Source: Thermus hydrothermalis (GTDB taxonomy: Bacteria; Deinococcota; Deinococci; Deinococcales; Thermaceae). From it: DNA of 64,000 bases. The notes beneath the pieces were generated by a model. It searched no databases. It had not been told where the DNA came from and saw nothing but the letters and a program-made list of their open reading frames with translations. Position numbers and translations under genes: made by a program. The stretch is from positions 23,618 to 87,617 of the forward strand of contig NZ_JAKTNT010000011.1 in NCBI RefSeq assembly GCF_022760925.1, given 5' to 3'. This document shows, piece after piece, positions 46,447-55,685 of this stretch; position 1 is the first letter of the stretch, and the number at the start of each line of letters is the position of its first letter.

Positions 46447-47784
46447 TTAGGGGAAGCAATGGGTGGCGTCCGCCATCACCCGGTCCGCCCGCACCAGGCC
46501 GAAGCCGTAACCTGTGTCGTGCCCCTGGGGCCCCAAGTCTTCTGCTGTCTGGATCAGGCATTGCTCCACCTGATCTGGCCTAGGCCAATCCCCGTGCGCT
46601 GCCCGATAGGCGCTCATGTAAAGGGCTGCCACACCCGCCACCATGGGGCTAGCGAAGGAGGTGCCAGAAAGCGTGTCGGACTCACCACCCGGGAAGAGGA
46701 CGTGCACCCCCTTCCCGGGGGTCACAAGGTCCAGCTCCGGCCCGCAGTTGGAAAAGGTGGCCTTGTTCTTGCTGTTATCCACGGCACCCACAGCGATAAC
46801 CGAGGGAGAGGCCGCAGGGTACCGTATCCAATCCGTCCCATCGTTGCCCGCTGCCGCCACCAGGACTACACCCTGGCTTCTAGCGTTTCGCAGCGAATTT
46901 TCCAGTACGCTATCGGAAGCGGGCCCACCCAGTGAAAGGTTGATGACTTTTGCCCCTAGGTTTACCGCCAAGTCTACCGCTTGCCTGACCGTGGCAGTAG
47001 TCATCTGCCCATCGCTAGAGCGGGCCACCTTAAGGGGAAGAACCTTGCCCTTCCACGTGACGCCCGCCATGTCTAAAGCATTATTGGTTGCTGCTCCAAG
47101 AACCGAAGCTACTGCCAAGCCGTGACCTCTTTCATTTGATGAAGGTATGTCATCCGTAGGGTCCTGGTCATCATCAGCCACGTCCAGGTTGAAACCTTGA
47201 GGGAGATACCACCTACCTTCCATATCCGGGTGAGGGAGGTACCCCGTATCCACCACGGCGATAATCAGGCTGGGGTCCCCTGTGCTCCTCCCCCAGGCGG
47301 ACTCGAGGCCCATGAGGTTGTTGAGTTGGGGGCGTTGTTCGCTGCGATACAACGGATCGTTGGGAACAGAGGGGGCAGATATCTGAAGGGGTTCATAGAT
47401 ATAGTTCGGCTGCACCCACCGGGCTCCTGCCCGCAAGAGTGCCTCCGCCTTCACCCGCTCCTGCCCTGGGGAAACCCGGACCCGCAAAACCCCTCCCCGA
47501 AGGGCTTCCAAAGGTTCCACACCCGCCACCTGGGCCGTAAGGCTCTGGGGAGCAACGCCATCCGTGAGCACCAAAAGCTCCCCTGGGACATGGGGGTAGC
47601 TAAAGTCGGCAAGGCCCCGAGGCGTCTCCCGCACTCCCAAGCTTTGGGTGGCCAGGGTCTGGGTCGTAGCCCGGGGCGTGCAGGTGGTCGCCTGTGGTGG
47701 AGGCGGGGGTGGGGGACTTTGCACGCAAGCGCCCAAGAGAAGCAAGGACAAGGCTAAACCGCTCCTTAAGGTAAGCCCCTTCAT
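46447..47784 (-). CDS. Subtilisin-like (S8) serine protease lipoprotein
   Basis: A 445-residue protein starting at ATG 47784 (GAGGGGC ribosome site) with lipobox LLGAC (Cys20) and a proline-rich linker. An I9-type propeptide region spans about 65-130. The catalytic triad is complete: Asp179 (VVDTGYLPHPDM), His221 (NERGHGLAVASV) and Ser376 (LSGTSFASPMVAG), with oxyanion Asn near 314 (AAGNDG). It is expected to act at the cell surface. Codon use is visibly less GC-biased than in neighbouring genes (many A/T third positions), suggesting acquisition from another source. Confidence 0.93.
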   Translation of the reverse strand: MKGLTLRSGLALSLLLLGACVQSPPPPPPPQATTCTPRATTQTLATQSLGVRETPRGLADFSYPHVPGELLVLTDGVAPQSLTAQVAGVEPLEALRGGVLRVRVSPGQERVKAEALLRAGARWVQPNYIYEPLQISAPSVPNDPLYRSEQRPQLNNLMGLESAWGRSTGDPSLIIAVVDTGYLPHPDMEGRWYLPQGFNLDVADDDQDPTDDIPSSNERGHGLAVASVLGAATNNALDMAGVTWKGKVLPLKVARSSDGQMTTATVRQAVDLAVNLGAKVINLSLGGPASDSVLENSLRNARSQGVVLVAAAGNDGTDWIRYPAASPSVIAVGAVDNSKNKATFSNCGPELDLVTPGKGVHVLFPGGESDTLSGTSFASPMVAGVAALYMSAYRAAHGDWPRPDQVEQCLIQTAEDLGPQGHDTGYGFGLVRADRVMADATHCFP

Positions 47785-47819
47785 GCCCCTCATCCTACCC
47801 CCGCTCTGCTGCCGTTGCC

Positions 47820-48617
47820 TTAAGCCTGCCCTAAGGTTTCCTCCACCCGACTCGCCAACTTTTCCAAGAAATCAAAGAACATGGGCCCGTAGTGGGCGAG
47901 CTCGTCCCCGTCCGTGGCCGCCACGGGGAAGGTCCAGCCCCGCGCCTCGGCCAGGGCCTTGGCCTTGGCCAAGGGGTTCTTCCCCCAGGGCTTGGGCTCA
48001 TAGAGGAAGAGGTCAGGCTTCCTCCGGGCCACCTCCTCCAGGTCGGGGGCGAAGTAGGCCTGGGGCACGTCCAGGAAGATGGGCTCTAGCCCCAGGTGGA
48101 GGAGGGCCTGGGCGATGTAGCTCCCCCGGCCCACGGTGATGGGCCCGCCCAGGTCCATCTCAAAGTAGACCCTCAGGCGAAACCGGCCCCTAAGGGCGGC
48201 GTAGCGCTCGGCCAGGCGGTGGGCAAGCCCCGTGGCCTCGGCCTCGAGGCCCAAGAGGTGCCCCAAGGTGGAGAGATTTTCCAGGATGCCGTAGGGGCTC
48301 GTGGGGAGGGGCACGGCGTAGACGGGAAAGCCCTCCTCCTTAAGCCTCAGGGCCTGCTCCCGCTGCACCCCCGTGGAGAGGAGGACCAGGTCGGGCTTAA
48401 GGCTCCTCAGGAGCTCCAGGCGGGTCTTGGTGTAGGAGGCCACCACGGGCAGGGAGAGGACCTGGGCCGGGCGGTGGCAGAAGGCGCTCCGGCCCACGAG
48501 CCTATCCCCCACCCCCAGGGCGAAAAGGGCGTCCGTGAGGTTCGGGGCCAGGCTCACGATGCGCCCGAAATGGTCGGGAAGGTCCACGGGTCCCAAAAGC
48601 TCGTGAAAAAGCCTCAT
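47820..48617 (-). CDS. BtuF/TroA-like helical-backbone binding protein, no signal peptide
   Basis: A 265-residue protein of the periplasmic-binding-protein II superfamily for cobalamin/siderophore ([34 protein letters not shown]; a long connecting helix around 125-140). Unlike transport receptors it has no signal peptide or lipobox: it begins [18 protein letters not shown]. No permease or ATPase gene is nearby; instead its ATG overlaps the hisD stop by 4 nt. It may be a cytoplasmic or enzyme-like homologue; the ligand is unknown. Confidence 0.8.
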   Translation of the reverse strand: MRLFHELLGPVDLPDHFGRIVSLAPNLTDALFALGVGDRLVGRSAFCHRPAQVLSLPVVASYTKTRLELLRSLKPDLVLLSTGVQREQALRLKEEGFPVYAVPLPTSPYGILENLSTLGHLLGLEAEATGLAHRLAERYAALRGRFRLRVYFEMDLGGPITVGRGSYIAQALLHLGLEPIFLDVPQAYFAPDLEEVARRKPDLFLYEPKPWGKNPLAKAKALAEARGWTFPVAATDGDELAHYGPMFFDFLEKLASRVEETLGQA

Positions 48618-49852
48618 CGCCTCAGGTCCAAGGAGCGGGCGTGGCCCTCCAAGCCCTCCGCCCGGGCGAGCACCGCCCCCTTGGCGGCAAGCTCCTTCAC
48701 CGCCCTATCCCCTAAGCCCACCACAGGGATGACCTTCAGGAAGTCCCGCACGCTAAGGCCCCCTTGGAAGCGGGCGGTGCCCGAGGTGGGCATTACGTGG
48801 CTGGGCCCGGCGATGTAGTCCCCTAGGGCCTCGGGGCTTCCCTCCCCCAGGAAGACCCCCCCGGCGTTTTGCACCTTCCCTAGCCAAGGAAGGGGGTCGG
48901 CCAAGGCCAGGCAGAGGTGCTCGGGGGCGTAGAGGTTAGCGAGCGCAAAGGCTTCCTCCAGGTCCCGGGTGAGGACAAGCCCCCCCCGCTCCAGGGCCCT
49001 CTTGGCGATCTCCGCCCGGGGAAGCTCGGAAAGCTGCCGGTAAAGCTCCGCCTCCACCTTTTCCAAAAGGGCCAGGTCCGGGGAAAGGAGCCAGGGCTCG
49101 GAATCGGGCCCGTGCTCCGCCTGGGCCAAGAGGTCGGCGGCGAGGAGCTTGGGCGAGGCGGAGCCATCCGCCACCACCAGGGTTTCCGTGGGGCCTGCCA
49201 GGCCATCCAGGCCCACCACCCCGTAGACCAGGCGCTTGGCCGCCACCACGTAGGCGTTCCCCGGGCCCACGATCTTGTCCACCCGGGGTATGCGCCCCGT
49301 GCCGTAGGCCATGGCGGCGATGGCCTGGGCCCCGCCCATGGCGAAAAGCCGGTCCGCCCCCGCCACCCAGGCGGCGGCCAGGACCCCGGGGTGCACCCGG
49401 GGCGGGCTCGCCACCAAGACCTCCGCCACCCCCGCCACCTTGGCGGGCACCACGGCCATGAGGAGGCTGGAGAGGAGGGGGGCGCTCCCCCCGGGGACGT
49501 ACACCCCCACCCGGGTAAGGGGCCGCACCAGCTGGCCCAAGACCCCCGCTTCCTCGGCCTTCAGAAACCCCCCCCGGGCCTCCTCCCGGTAGAAGGCCTC
49601 AATCCGCTCTTTGGCGGTTTCCAAGGCGTCCCGGAGGTCCGGGTCCAGGTCATCGTAGGCCTCCCGCCAGGCCTTCTTGGGGATCTCCTCCACGGGGTAG
49701 CCGTCCAGGTCCAGGCTCAGGCGGTCCAGGGCGGCATCCCCCTCCTCCCGAACCGCATGGAGGATGCCCCGGACGATCTCCTCCACCGTGGGGTCAAAGG
49801 ATAACCCCCGGCGGGCGAAGCGCTCCCTCACCTCCTCAGCGCGGTAAATCAT
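48614..49852 (-). CDS. hisD: Histidinol dehydrogenase
   Basis: A 412-residue zinc enzyme for the last two steps of histidine synthesis (histidinol to histidine with two NAD). Typical motifs are [16 protein letters not shown], the [12 protein letters not shown] loop, [30 protein letters not shown] and [14 protein letters not shown]. It stands away from other his genes and is followed by the BtuF-like gene in a 4-nt overlap. Confidence 0.96.
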   Translation of the reverse strand: MIYRAEEVRERFARRGLSFDPTVEEIVRGILHAVREEGDAALDRLSLDLDGYPVEEIPKKAWREAYDDLDPDLRDALETAKERIEAFYREEARGGFLKAEEAGVLGQLVRPLTRVGVYVPGGSAPLLSSLLMAVVPAKVAGVAEVLVASPPRVHPGVLAAAWVAGADRLFAMGGAQAIAAMAYGTGRIPRVDKIVGPGNAYVVAAKRLVYGVVGLDGLAGPTETLVVADGSASPKLLAADLLAQAEHGPDSEPWLLSPDLALLEKVEAELYRQLSELPRAEIAKRALERGGLVLTRDLEEAFALANLYAPEHLCLALADPLPWLGKVQNAGGVFLGEGSPEALGDYIAGPSHVMPTSGTARFQGGLSVRDFLKVIPVVGLGDRAVKELAAKGAVLARAEGLEGHARSLDLRR

Positions 49853-49858
49853 GCCTCC

Positions 49859-49864
49859 ACTATA
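49859..49864 (-). promoter_or_regulatory. -10 element of hisD
   Basis: TATAGT on minus lies 6 nt from the hisD ATG; the six bases between are GGAGGC. It also overlaps the stop codon of the upstream gene, so hisD can be expressed from its own leaderless start in addition to read-through. Confidence 0.5.
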
Positions 49865-50456
49865 CCCAGCGGCGGCGCTTCCTCACCTCTTCCACGCCTT
49901 CCAGCACCGCCTCAAACACGTGGTCGCCCACCTGCTGGGCCATCCGCACGGGCAAGCCCTCCTCCAGCTCCACCAGGCTCAGGCCCGGGCGCAGGCGGTA
50001 GTGTTGGCGAAGCCGCCCCTCCACCTCGAGGTCCGAAAGCCGCTCCACGTACGCCCTACCCCCCGGCATGGGGAAGCGGGCCACCTCCCCGGGCAGAAGG
50101 GATAGCCGGGGCAGGTAGAGGACCAGGGAAAGGGGGTCGTGGTAGGGGGTGAGGTAGGGCAAGGCCAGGCTCTCCTTGCCCTGGCTCACCAGGACCACCC
50201 CCTCCTCCTCCAGGCGCTCCACGGTGAAGACCCTGGCCTCCCGCGCCTCCACCCGTTCGGCGAAGTAGCGGGAGTAGCCCTCGGGGTCCGTTTCCGTCTG
50301 CCAGCGAAGCCGGACCTTGGGCAGGGGAAGGAGAAGCTCGGCGGTCAGGGTGGCCCGCACGCCCCCTTCCCCCGGGCGCACCTCCAAGCGCCCTTCCCCA
50401 GCGGGCTCCCCGGCGAAGAAATAGCGGTAGCGGTAAAGGGCGGGGCGCTCGGTCAT
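49860..50456 (-). CDS. DUF3108-like protein, unknown function
   Basis: A 198-residue protein from ATG 50456 ([22 protein letters not shown]). The opening [15 protein letters not shown], a long series of amphipathic beta strands and a late [16 protein letters not shown] stretch resemble DUF3108 proteins, but no signal peptide is present. The role is unknown. It begins 4 nt after the pseudokinase stop, so the two are co-transcribed, and its stop overlaps the hisD -10. Confidence 0.6.
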   Translation of the reverse strand: MTERPALYRYRYFFAGEPAGEGRLEVRPGEGGVRATLTAELLLPLPKVRLRWQTETDPEGYSRYFAERVEAREARVFTVERLEEEGVVLVSQGKESLALPYLTPYHDPLSLVLYLPRLSLLPGEVARFPMPGGRAYVERLSDLEVEGRLRQHYRLRPGLSLVELEEGLPVRMAQQVGDHVFEAVLEGVEEVRKRRRWV

Positions 50457-50460
50457 GGCC

Positions 50461-51519
50461 TTAGCGTACCTTGATGGTGAGGGGTGGGCCAGGCACCTCC
50501 AGGAGGTAGTCCACGGGGTCCCGGCCCGGGACCCGGATGCGCAGGCGGTAGACGCCCTTCTGGTCAAACTCCACCCGGCCCGGCGCCGTTAGGAGGAGCT
50601 GGCCTGTGGGCAGGCGGGAGCCTGGGGGGGCCTCGAGGAGGAAGACCTCCGCCTTTTCCGTGGGGGGGTCGGTGCGGAACTCCATCACGTATGCCCCCCC
50701 TGAACCCCCGCGGGGAAGCAAGAGGATAACCCCTCCAAGAAGCCCCAAGGCCAAAAGCAAGAGGAGGAGAACCCCCCTCCGGGAAGGGGAAGCGGGCTTG
50801 GGTTCCACCACGGGGAAGGAGGGAAGCTCGGGCTCCTCTATGCGGATCACCTTAGGGCGGCTTGGGGGAGGCTCTGGCGGGCCCTCTCCCGCCCCGTCCA
50901 CCTTGGGCGCCGCTTCCTCTACTTCTTGGGGCTCCACGGGAAGGCGCTTGCGGCCTGGAGCCTCCGGCTCGGGCAGGGGCGCAGGGGGTGGGATGGACCC
51001 CTCTTCCCAAAGGGCCTCTAGCCCCACCTCTTTCCGCTCAAGCCGCTCCAGGGTGTCCCGCAAGGGGAACTCGGCGTAGCGCTCGCCCAAAAGCGCCCGG
51101 GCCAGGGCCACCAAGGCCCCTTCCGGCTCCCCCGCCAAGGCCTCCATGCCCGCCCCCGCTAACCAGATGCGCTTGCCCTTCACTAAGAAAAGCTCCGGGG
51201 GTGGGGCAAGCCAAAATCCCTTGGCCTTTAAGGTGAGGAGGAGCGCCGCCACCTCCTTAAGCCAGTGCGCCGCCCGCTCCGGGTCCGCCACCCCCAGGTA
51301 CTGGGCGAGGGGCACCGCCCCTATGGGCCACTCCAGGACCCAGGCCTCGGGAAGAACCTGCAAAACCGGAAGAAGCCCCTCCCCCTCCAGGGGCTTGCCC
51401 TGCGCCCCTTGGAGAACCATCACCGGCATGCCGGTGCGGGTGTCTTGGCCCTCGTAAACGGTAATGGCTCCAATACGGGCGAGAATGCGCCTTAGCCAAT
51501 ATGCGCCCAAAACCTCCAT
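50461..51519 (-). CDS. Degenerate protein kinase fused to membrane anchor and beta domain
   Basis: From ATG 51519 the product has 352 residues. Residues 5-145 follow the order of a Hanks kinase: N-lobe YWLRRILARIGAITVYEGQDTRTGMPVMVL, hinge WVLEWPIG, then TLKAKGFWLAPPPELFLVKGKRIWLAGAG where active kinases have HRDxKPxN and DFG. The glycine loop, ATP lysine, catalytic Asp, Asn and DFG Asp are all absent. A proline/glutamate linker (~170-255), one membrane helix (~263-287) and a C-terminal PEGA-like beta region follow. It is probably a signalling scaffold, not an enzyme. Confidence 0.7.
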   Translation of the reverse strand: MEVLGAYWLRRILARIGAITVYEGQDTRTGMPVMVLQGAQGKPLEGEGLLPVLQVLPEAWVLEWPIGAVPLAQYLGVADPERAAHWLKEVAALLLTLKAKGFWLAPPPELFLVKGKRIWLAGAGMEALAGEPEGALVALARALLGERYAEFPLRDTLERLERKEVGLEALWEEGSIPPPAPLPEPEAPGRKRLPVEPQEVEEAAPKVDGAGEGPPEPPPSRPKVIRIEEPELPSFPVVEPKPASPSRRGVLLLLLLALGLLGGVILLLPRGGSGGAYVMEFRTDPPTEKAEVFLLEAPPGSRLPTGQLLLTAPGRVEFDQKGVYRLRIRVPGRDPVDYLLEVPGPPLTIKVR

Positions 51520-51560
51520 CCCCCCAAGTATACGCACCCCCCCATGAGGAGGCTTATAAT
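51520..51560. promoter_or_regulatory. Divergent -10 elements of pseudokinase and 51602 gene
   Basis: On minus, TATACT (51532-51527) lies 7 nt before the pseudokinase ATG, a leaderless arrangement. On plus, a perfect TATAAT (51555-51560) lies 41 nt before the next gene, which has a normal GGAAAGGAG ribosome site. No -35 is clear for either. Confidence 0.6.
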
Positions 51561-51601
51561 CTGCCAAAGAAGGCCGGGCCTTTGGCCGGAAAGGAGCGGG
51601 G

Positions 51602-51970
51602 ATGGAGTTCAAGATCACGCTGACCACGGAGGAGATCGTTCGGGGCTTGAAGCACTACCGCCGCATCGCCAAGCAGGATGTCCTCCGGGCGCCGGAAACG
51701 CCCAACCCGGAGGTCTTCCGCCGCCACGCCGAGGCGCGCCGCGAGGTCTACGCCAAGCTGGCGGAGGTGGCGGAGGCCGAGGGGCCCGAGGCGGTGGTCC
51801 AGTACGCCCTGGAGCTCTACAAGTCCCTGCCCTTCGTCACCGGCACCCCGGAGGACGCCTATCCGGAAATCAAGGGCCAGGAGAACGCCTTGGAAAACTT
51901 CTTCCTCATGATCGGCCTGGACCCCAAGATCCGCCGGGAAGCCCGCAAGGCCCGTAAGTCCCTGCAATGA
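51602..51970 (+). CDS. Small helical protein of unknown function
   Basis: A 122-residue, strongly helical, charged protein ([25 protein letters not shown]...) starting after GGAAAGGAGC and overlapping udgA by ATGA. No motif, signal or membrane segment is recognisable. Tight coupling to the DNA-repair gene udgA suggests it may work with it, which is inference only. Confidence 0.65.
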   Translation: MEFKITLTTEEIVRGLKHYRRIAKQDVLRAPETPNPEVFRRHAEARREVYAKLAEVAEAEGPEAVVQYALELYKSLPFVTGTPEDAYPEIKGQENALENFFLMIGLDPKIRREARKARKSLQ

Positions 51971-52584
51971 CCCTGGAACTCCTGAGGGCCCAGGCCCAGA
52001 CCTGCACCGCCTGCCGCCTGGCGGAGGGCCGCACCCAGGTGGTTTTCGGCGAGGGCAACCCCGACGCCCAGCTCATGATCGTGGGGGAAGGCCCGGGGGA
52101 GGAGGAGGACAAGACGGGCCGCCCCTTCGTGGGCAAGGCGGGGCAACTCTTAAACCGCATCCTCGAGGCCGCCGGCATCCGCCGGGAGGAGATCTACATC
52201 ACCAACATCGTCAAGTGCCGCCCCCCGGGAAACCGCACCCCCCTGCCCGACGAGGCCAAGATCTGCACGGACAAGTGGCTTTTGAAGCAGATTGAACTCA
52301 TCGCCCCCCAGATCATCGTCCCCTTGGGGGCGGTGGCGGCGGAGTTCTTCCTTGGGGAAAAGGTTTCCATCACCAAGGTGCGGGGCAAGTGGTACGAGTG
52401 GCATGGCATCCGGGTCTTCCCCATGTTCCACCCCGCCTACCTCCTTAGGAACCCAAGCCGCGCCCCCGGAAGCCCCAAGCACCTCACCTGGCTGGACATC
52501 CAGGAGGTGAAGCGGGCCCTGGACGCCCTCCCTCCCAAGGAGCGCCGGCAGATCAAGGCGGTGAGCCAAGAGCCCTTGCTATAG
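51967..52584 (+). CDS. udgA: Family 4 uracil-DNA glycosylase, Fe-S
   Basis: A 205-residue thermostable family-4 UDG removing uracil from DNA. Four 4Fe-4S ligands are visible: Cys13 and Cys16 (CTAC), Cys84 ([11 protein letters not shown]) and Cys100. Active-site motifs are GEGPGEEED (40-48) and HPAYLLRNP. It matches remembered T. thermophilus UDGa closely. Deamination repair is in demand at high temperature. Confidence 0.95.
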   Translation: MTLELLRAQAQTCTACRLAEGRTQVVFGEGNPDAQLMIVGEGPGEEEDKTGRPFVGKAGQLLNRILEAAGIRREEIYITNIVKCRPPGNRTPLPDEAKICTDKWLLKQIELIAPQIIVPLGAVAAEFFLGEKVSITKVRGKWYEWHGIRVFPMFHPAYLLRNPSRAPGSPKHLTWLDIQEVKRALDALPPKERRQIKAVSQEPLL

Positions 52585-52700
52585 AATGGACGCCGCCTCC
52601 GAGCCCGGATAGACCCTCAGGGCCTTCCGGGCCGGGCCTTTGGGCCCCGGGGTGGCGGGGGCAACCCCGCCGCCTGCCGCGGTGGCAAAGGAGGTAATCC
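52582..52700 (+). promoter_or_regulatory. Probable Moco/Tuco riboswitch before modA
   Basis: A -10-like TAGAAT at 52582-52587 would start the RNA right at a structured 110-nt leader. It contains CCTCCGAGCC near the 5' end, GACCCTCAGGGCC, a GC hairpin GGCGGGG-GCAA-CCCCGCC (52654-52671) and ends GGCAAAGGAGG just before modA. CCTCC at 52597-52601 can pair with the GGAGG ribosome site, so folding could hide it. This layout and its place before modA fit my memory of the molybdenum/tungsten-cofactor RNA motif. I could not run a covariance search. Confidence 0.6.
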
Positions 52701-53567
52701 ATGCGCTTCTGGATTTGGTTCCCCTTTGTCCTGATGGGCGCCCTGGCCCAAAGCGTGCGGGTGGTGGCGGCGAGCGACCTGACCTACGCCCTAGGGGAAC
52801 TCGCCCGTACCTTTGAGGCGCGCCACCCGGGAACGGAGGTCCTCCTCACCTTCGGCTCCTCGGGAAAACTTTACGCCCAGCTTGCCCAGGGCCTCGAGGC
52901 GGACCTCTTCTTCTCGGCGGAAAGCCTTTACCCCAAGCTCCTGGAGGAGAAGGGCCTGGCGGAGCCCGGCACCCAGCGCCTCTACGCCCTCGGCCGCCTT
53001 GCCCTCTGGCTGGACCGGCGGCTCGGCCTAAAGCCCAAACCCGAGGCCCTGAAAGACCCGAAGGTTACCCAGCTCGCCCTGGCCAACCCCATCCACGCTC
53101 CTTACGGCCGAGCCGCCCTCACCCTTCTTGAGCGCTACGGCCTCCTTCGGCGCAAGGACCTGACCCTACCCGGGATCTCCAAACCCTTCCGGGCCCTTTC
53201 CTGGGCGGAGATCCCTTGGGAACGCCTTACCCAAGGGGTGGAGGCCTACTGGGACACCGCCCCCTTGGCCCAAGGCAAACCCCACTTCCGGTTCGTCTAC
53301 GGGGAAAACATCGCCCATACCGCCCAGCTCGCCCTGTCCGCCACGGGGGCGGGGATCTTGGCCCTGCCCCTGGTCCTCCACGAAAGCCTCTCCGGCCCCG
53401 GGGTGTACTGGGTGCCCCCCTGGGGAAGCCACCTGGCCCTGGAGCAGAGCTACGTAATCCTCAAAGGTAGGGCCAGGCCCGAGGTCCTGGCCTTTCACCG
53501 CTTCGTGGGAAGCCAAGAGGGTAGGGCTATCCTAAGGCGCTACGGCTTCCTGCTTCCCGGAGAGTAG
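52701..53567 (+). CDS. modA: Molybdate/tungstate ABC transporter substrate-binding protein
   Basis: A 288-residue exported binding protein (signal MRFWIWFPFVLMGALAQS) of the ModA/WtpA class. VVAASDLTYALGELARTF supplies the oxyanion serine, FGSSGKLYAQLAQGLEADLFFSA the second binding loop and ANPIHAPYGRAA the third. A tyrosine-containing FRFVYGENIAHTAQL completes the family pattern. Sequence alone does not distinguish molybdate from tungstate. First gene of modABC, below the putative riboswitch, one base before modB. Confidence 0.9.
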   Translation: MRFWIWFPFVLMGALAQSVRVVAASDLTYALGELARTFEARHPGTEVLLTFGSSGKLYAQLAQGLEADLFFSAESLYPKLLEEKGLAEPGTQRLYALGRLALWLDRRLGLKPKPEALKDPKVTQLALANPIHAPYGRAALTLLERYGLLRRKDLTLPGISKPFRALSWAEIPWERLTQGVEAYWDTAPLAQGKPHFRFVYGENIAHTAQLALSATGAGILALPLVLHESLSGPGVYWVPPWGSHLALEQSYVILKGRARPEVLAFHRFVGSQEGRAILRRYGFLLPGE

Positions 53568-54245
53568 ATGCCCGAGCCCGAGTTCTTCCTCGCCCTCCGC
53601 CTCTCCCTCCTGGTGGCCTCCTTGAGCGCAGGGCTTCTCCTCCTTTTGGGAACCCCCCTCGCCTGGCTCCTCGCCTTCCGCGACTTCCCGGGAAAAGCCC
53701 TGTTGGAGGCGGTCTTCCTCCTCCCCCTCGTCCTACCCCCCACGGTCCTCGGCTTCTACCTCCTCCTCTTCCTGGGGCCCGAGGGGCCTTGGACCAAGCT
53801 CATCGGGGTTTCCTGGGCCTTCCGCCTGGAGGGGCTTCTCTTCGCCAGCGTCCTCTTTAGCCTCCCCTTCGCCCTCACCGCCTACCGGGAAGCCTTCTTG
53901 AGCCTGGACCGGAGCCTCCTGGAGGTGGCCCGCACCCTGGGGGTGCCCCGGCTAAAGGTCTACGCCCGGGTGGTCTTCCCCCTGGTCTGGCCCGGCCTCC
54001 TCTCGGGCACCCTCCTGGCCTTCGCCCACACCCTGGGGGAGTTCGGGGTGGTGCTCATGGTGGGGGGGTCCATCCCCGGGAAAACCCAGATGGTGAGCAT
54101 CTACCTCTACGACCTGGTCCAGGCCCTGCGCTTCGCCGAGGCGGCCAAAGCCTCCCTCTTCCTCCTCCTCCTTAGCCTCCTCATCCTGCTTGGGGTGCGG
54201 CTTCTGGAAAGGAGGTGGCGGGCGTGGAGGTCCACTACCGGATAA
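53568..54245 (+). CDS. modB: Molybdate/tungstate ABC transporter permease
   Basis: A 225-residue permease with about five to six transmembrane helices and the EAA-type loop [26 protein letters not shown] (about 120-145) that docks onto ModC. It starts directly at the codon after the modA stop. The modC start lies inside its 3' end. Confidence 0.92.
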   Translation: MPEPEFFLALRLSLLVASLSAGLLLLLGTPLAWLLAFRDFPGKALLEAVFLLPLVLPPTVLGFYLLLFLGPEGPWTKLIGVSWAFRLEGLLFASVLFSLPFALTAYREAFLSLDRSLLEVARTLGVPRLKVYARVVFPLVWPGLLSGTLLAFAHTLGEFGVVLMVGGSIPGKTQMVSIYLYDLVQALRFAEAAKASLFLLLLSLLILLGVRLLERRWRAWRSTTG

Positions 54246-55240
54246 GGCGCCCCGTGGCCCTGGAGGTGCGCTTCCGCATCCGGGGCTTCACCCTCCTCCT
54301 CGGGCGAAGCGGCGTGGGCAAGACCACCCTCCTCAAGGCCCTGGCGGGCCTCCTCCCCGCCGAGGGCACGCCCTATGGGGGCCTCCCCCCAGAGAAGCGG
54401 CCCATCGGCTACCTGCCCCAAGACCTGGCCCTTTTTCCTCACATGGCCGCCTGGGAGAACGTGGCCTTTCCCCTAAAGGGAAAGGAGGCTAAGGCCAAGG
54501 CTTTTGCCCTCCTGGAGCGGGTGGGGCTTTTGGCCCACGCCCACAAGCGCCCCAGCGCCCTCTCCGGCGGGCAGAAGCAGCGGGTGGCCCTGGCCCGGGC
54601 CCTGGCGCGCAACCCCGAGCTCCTCCTCCTGGACGAGCCCACGAGCGCCCTGGACCCCCTCACCAAGGACCAGGTGGTGGCGGAGCTCATCGCCCTCATC
54701 CGCCAAGAAGGCCTCCCCGCCCTGGCGGTGAGCCACGACCCCACCTTGGCGGGGCTGGCGGACTGGCTCGTGGTGCTGGGGCGGAAGGGGGTGCTCCAGG
54801 AGGGCCCCCCGGAAGGGGTCATGGCCGCCCCCGAAAGGGTGGAGGTGGCCCGGCTTCTCGGCTACCAAAACCTTTTCCCCGCCCGGGTGGGGGAAGGGGG
54901 CGTGGTGGTGAAAGGCGTCCCGCTAAAGCTTCCCCTTCCCCCCTGGGCCCGGCCCGGGGAGCTGGTTTGGCTTGGGGTGCGGGCGGAGGAGGTCATGGTG
55001 GTGCGGGAAGACCGCCCGCCCCCCCAAGAGAACGTGCTGGAGGGCGTTCTAGAAAGCCTTCACCCCCAGGGCCTGGCCTACCGGGGGCGCTTTCTTGGGC
55101 CCATACCCCTGGTGCTCCTCCTTCCTCGGCACGTGCAGGAAAGGCTCCGCCTCGAGCCCGGCAAGCGAATCCGGGTGGCCCTGAAGCCCCGTTACCTGCA
55201 CCTGATGCCGGGCGAGGCGGAGGAGGTCCTGGAGGGCTAG
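54224..55240 (+). CDS. modC: Molybdate/tungstate ABC transporter ATPase
   Basis: I prefer the GTG at 54224, which has AAAGGAGG at 8-nt spacing, over GTG 54215. The 338-residue ATPase has Walker [10 protein letters not shown], the Q-loop [11 protein letters not shown], signature LSGGQKQR, Walker [13 protein letters not shown] and the His switch VSHDPTLAG. The C-terminal ~90 residues form a TOBE-type domain that in ModC may sense oxyanion. Its last 192 bp lie opposite the converging regulator gene. Confidence 0.93.
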   Translation: MEVHYRIRRPVALEVRFRIRGFTLLLGRSGVGKTTLLKALAGLLPAEGTPYGGLPPEKRPIGYLPQDLALFPHMAAWENVAFPLKGKEAKAKAFALLERVGLLAHAHKRPSALSGGQKQRVALARALARNPELLLLDEPTSALDPLTKDQVVAELIALIRQEGLPALAVSHDPTLAGLADWLVVLGRKGVLQEGPPEGVMAAPERVEVARLLGYQNLFPARVGEGGVVVKGVPLKLPLPPWARPGELVWLGVRAEEVMVVREDRPPPQENVLEGVLESLHPQGLAYRGRFLGPIPLVLLLPRHVQERLRLEPGKRIRVALKPRYLHLMPGEAEEVLEG

Positions 55241-55642
55241 GCCGAACTTGTGGCGCAAGCCCTTCAGGTAAAACCGGGCCCTATGGGGGGGAATGCCGAG
55301 GGCCTCCGCCAGGGCCTTCGCTTCCGGGGCCACCCCTTGGCCCAAAACCCCAAGGGCCGCCCTCTCCCCCGGCAAAAGCGCAAGGCCCAAGCGCCCCCTA
55401 AGCCCCTCCAGCAGGGTGCTCGGCCGGTCCTGACGGGTGAGGAAGGCGCAACGCCTCGGGTCATAGGCCCGAAGGCCCCCGGGCGTGGGCCAGAGGAAAA
55501 CCTCCCCTTGCGCCAGGTGCTCCAGGTCCGCCAGCGCTAACCCATCTCCCCTGTTCCAGGAAACCCGCCAACCCGCTTTGCCAAGCGCCCCCGCCACCAA
55601 GGCGTAAAGCGCCAGGTTTTGCGTGAACACCACCACCCGCAT
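55049..55642 (-). CDS. LuxR-type HTH regulator with receiver-like domain
   Basis: A 197-residue protein. The N-terminal part ([25 protein letters not shown]) looks like a degenerate receiver fold without an obvious phospho-aspartate. Residues ~85-140 ([41 protein letters not shown]) match a LuxR/FixJ helix-turn-helix. The last ~63 codons are antisense to the end of modC, so the true stop or an artefact should be considered. Position suggests control of molybdate uptake or of the neighbouring membrane protein. Confidence 0.65.
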   Translation of the reverse strand: MRVVVFTQNLALYALVAGALGKAGWRVSWNRGDGLALADLEHLAQGEVFLWPTPGGLRAYDPRRCAFLTRQDRPSTLLEGLRGRLGLALLPGERAALGVLGQGVAPEAKALAEALGIPPHRARFYLKGLRHKFGLALQDLLRLARHQVQVTGLQGHPDSLAGLEAEPFLHVPRKEEHQGYGPKKAPPVGQALGVKAF

Positions 55643-55685
55643 CCATCCCCCCTTTTTGTCCGAGGTCCTAAGGCCGCACGTCCGC

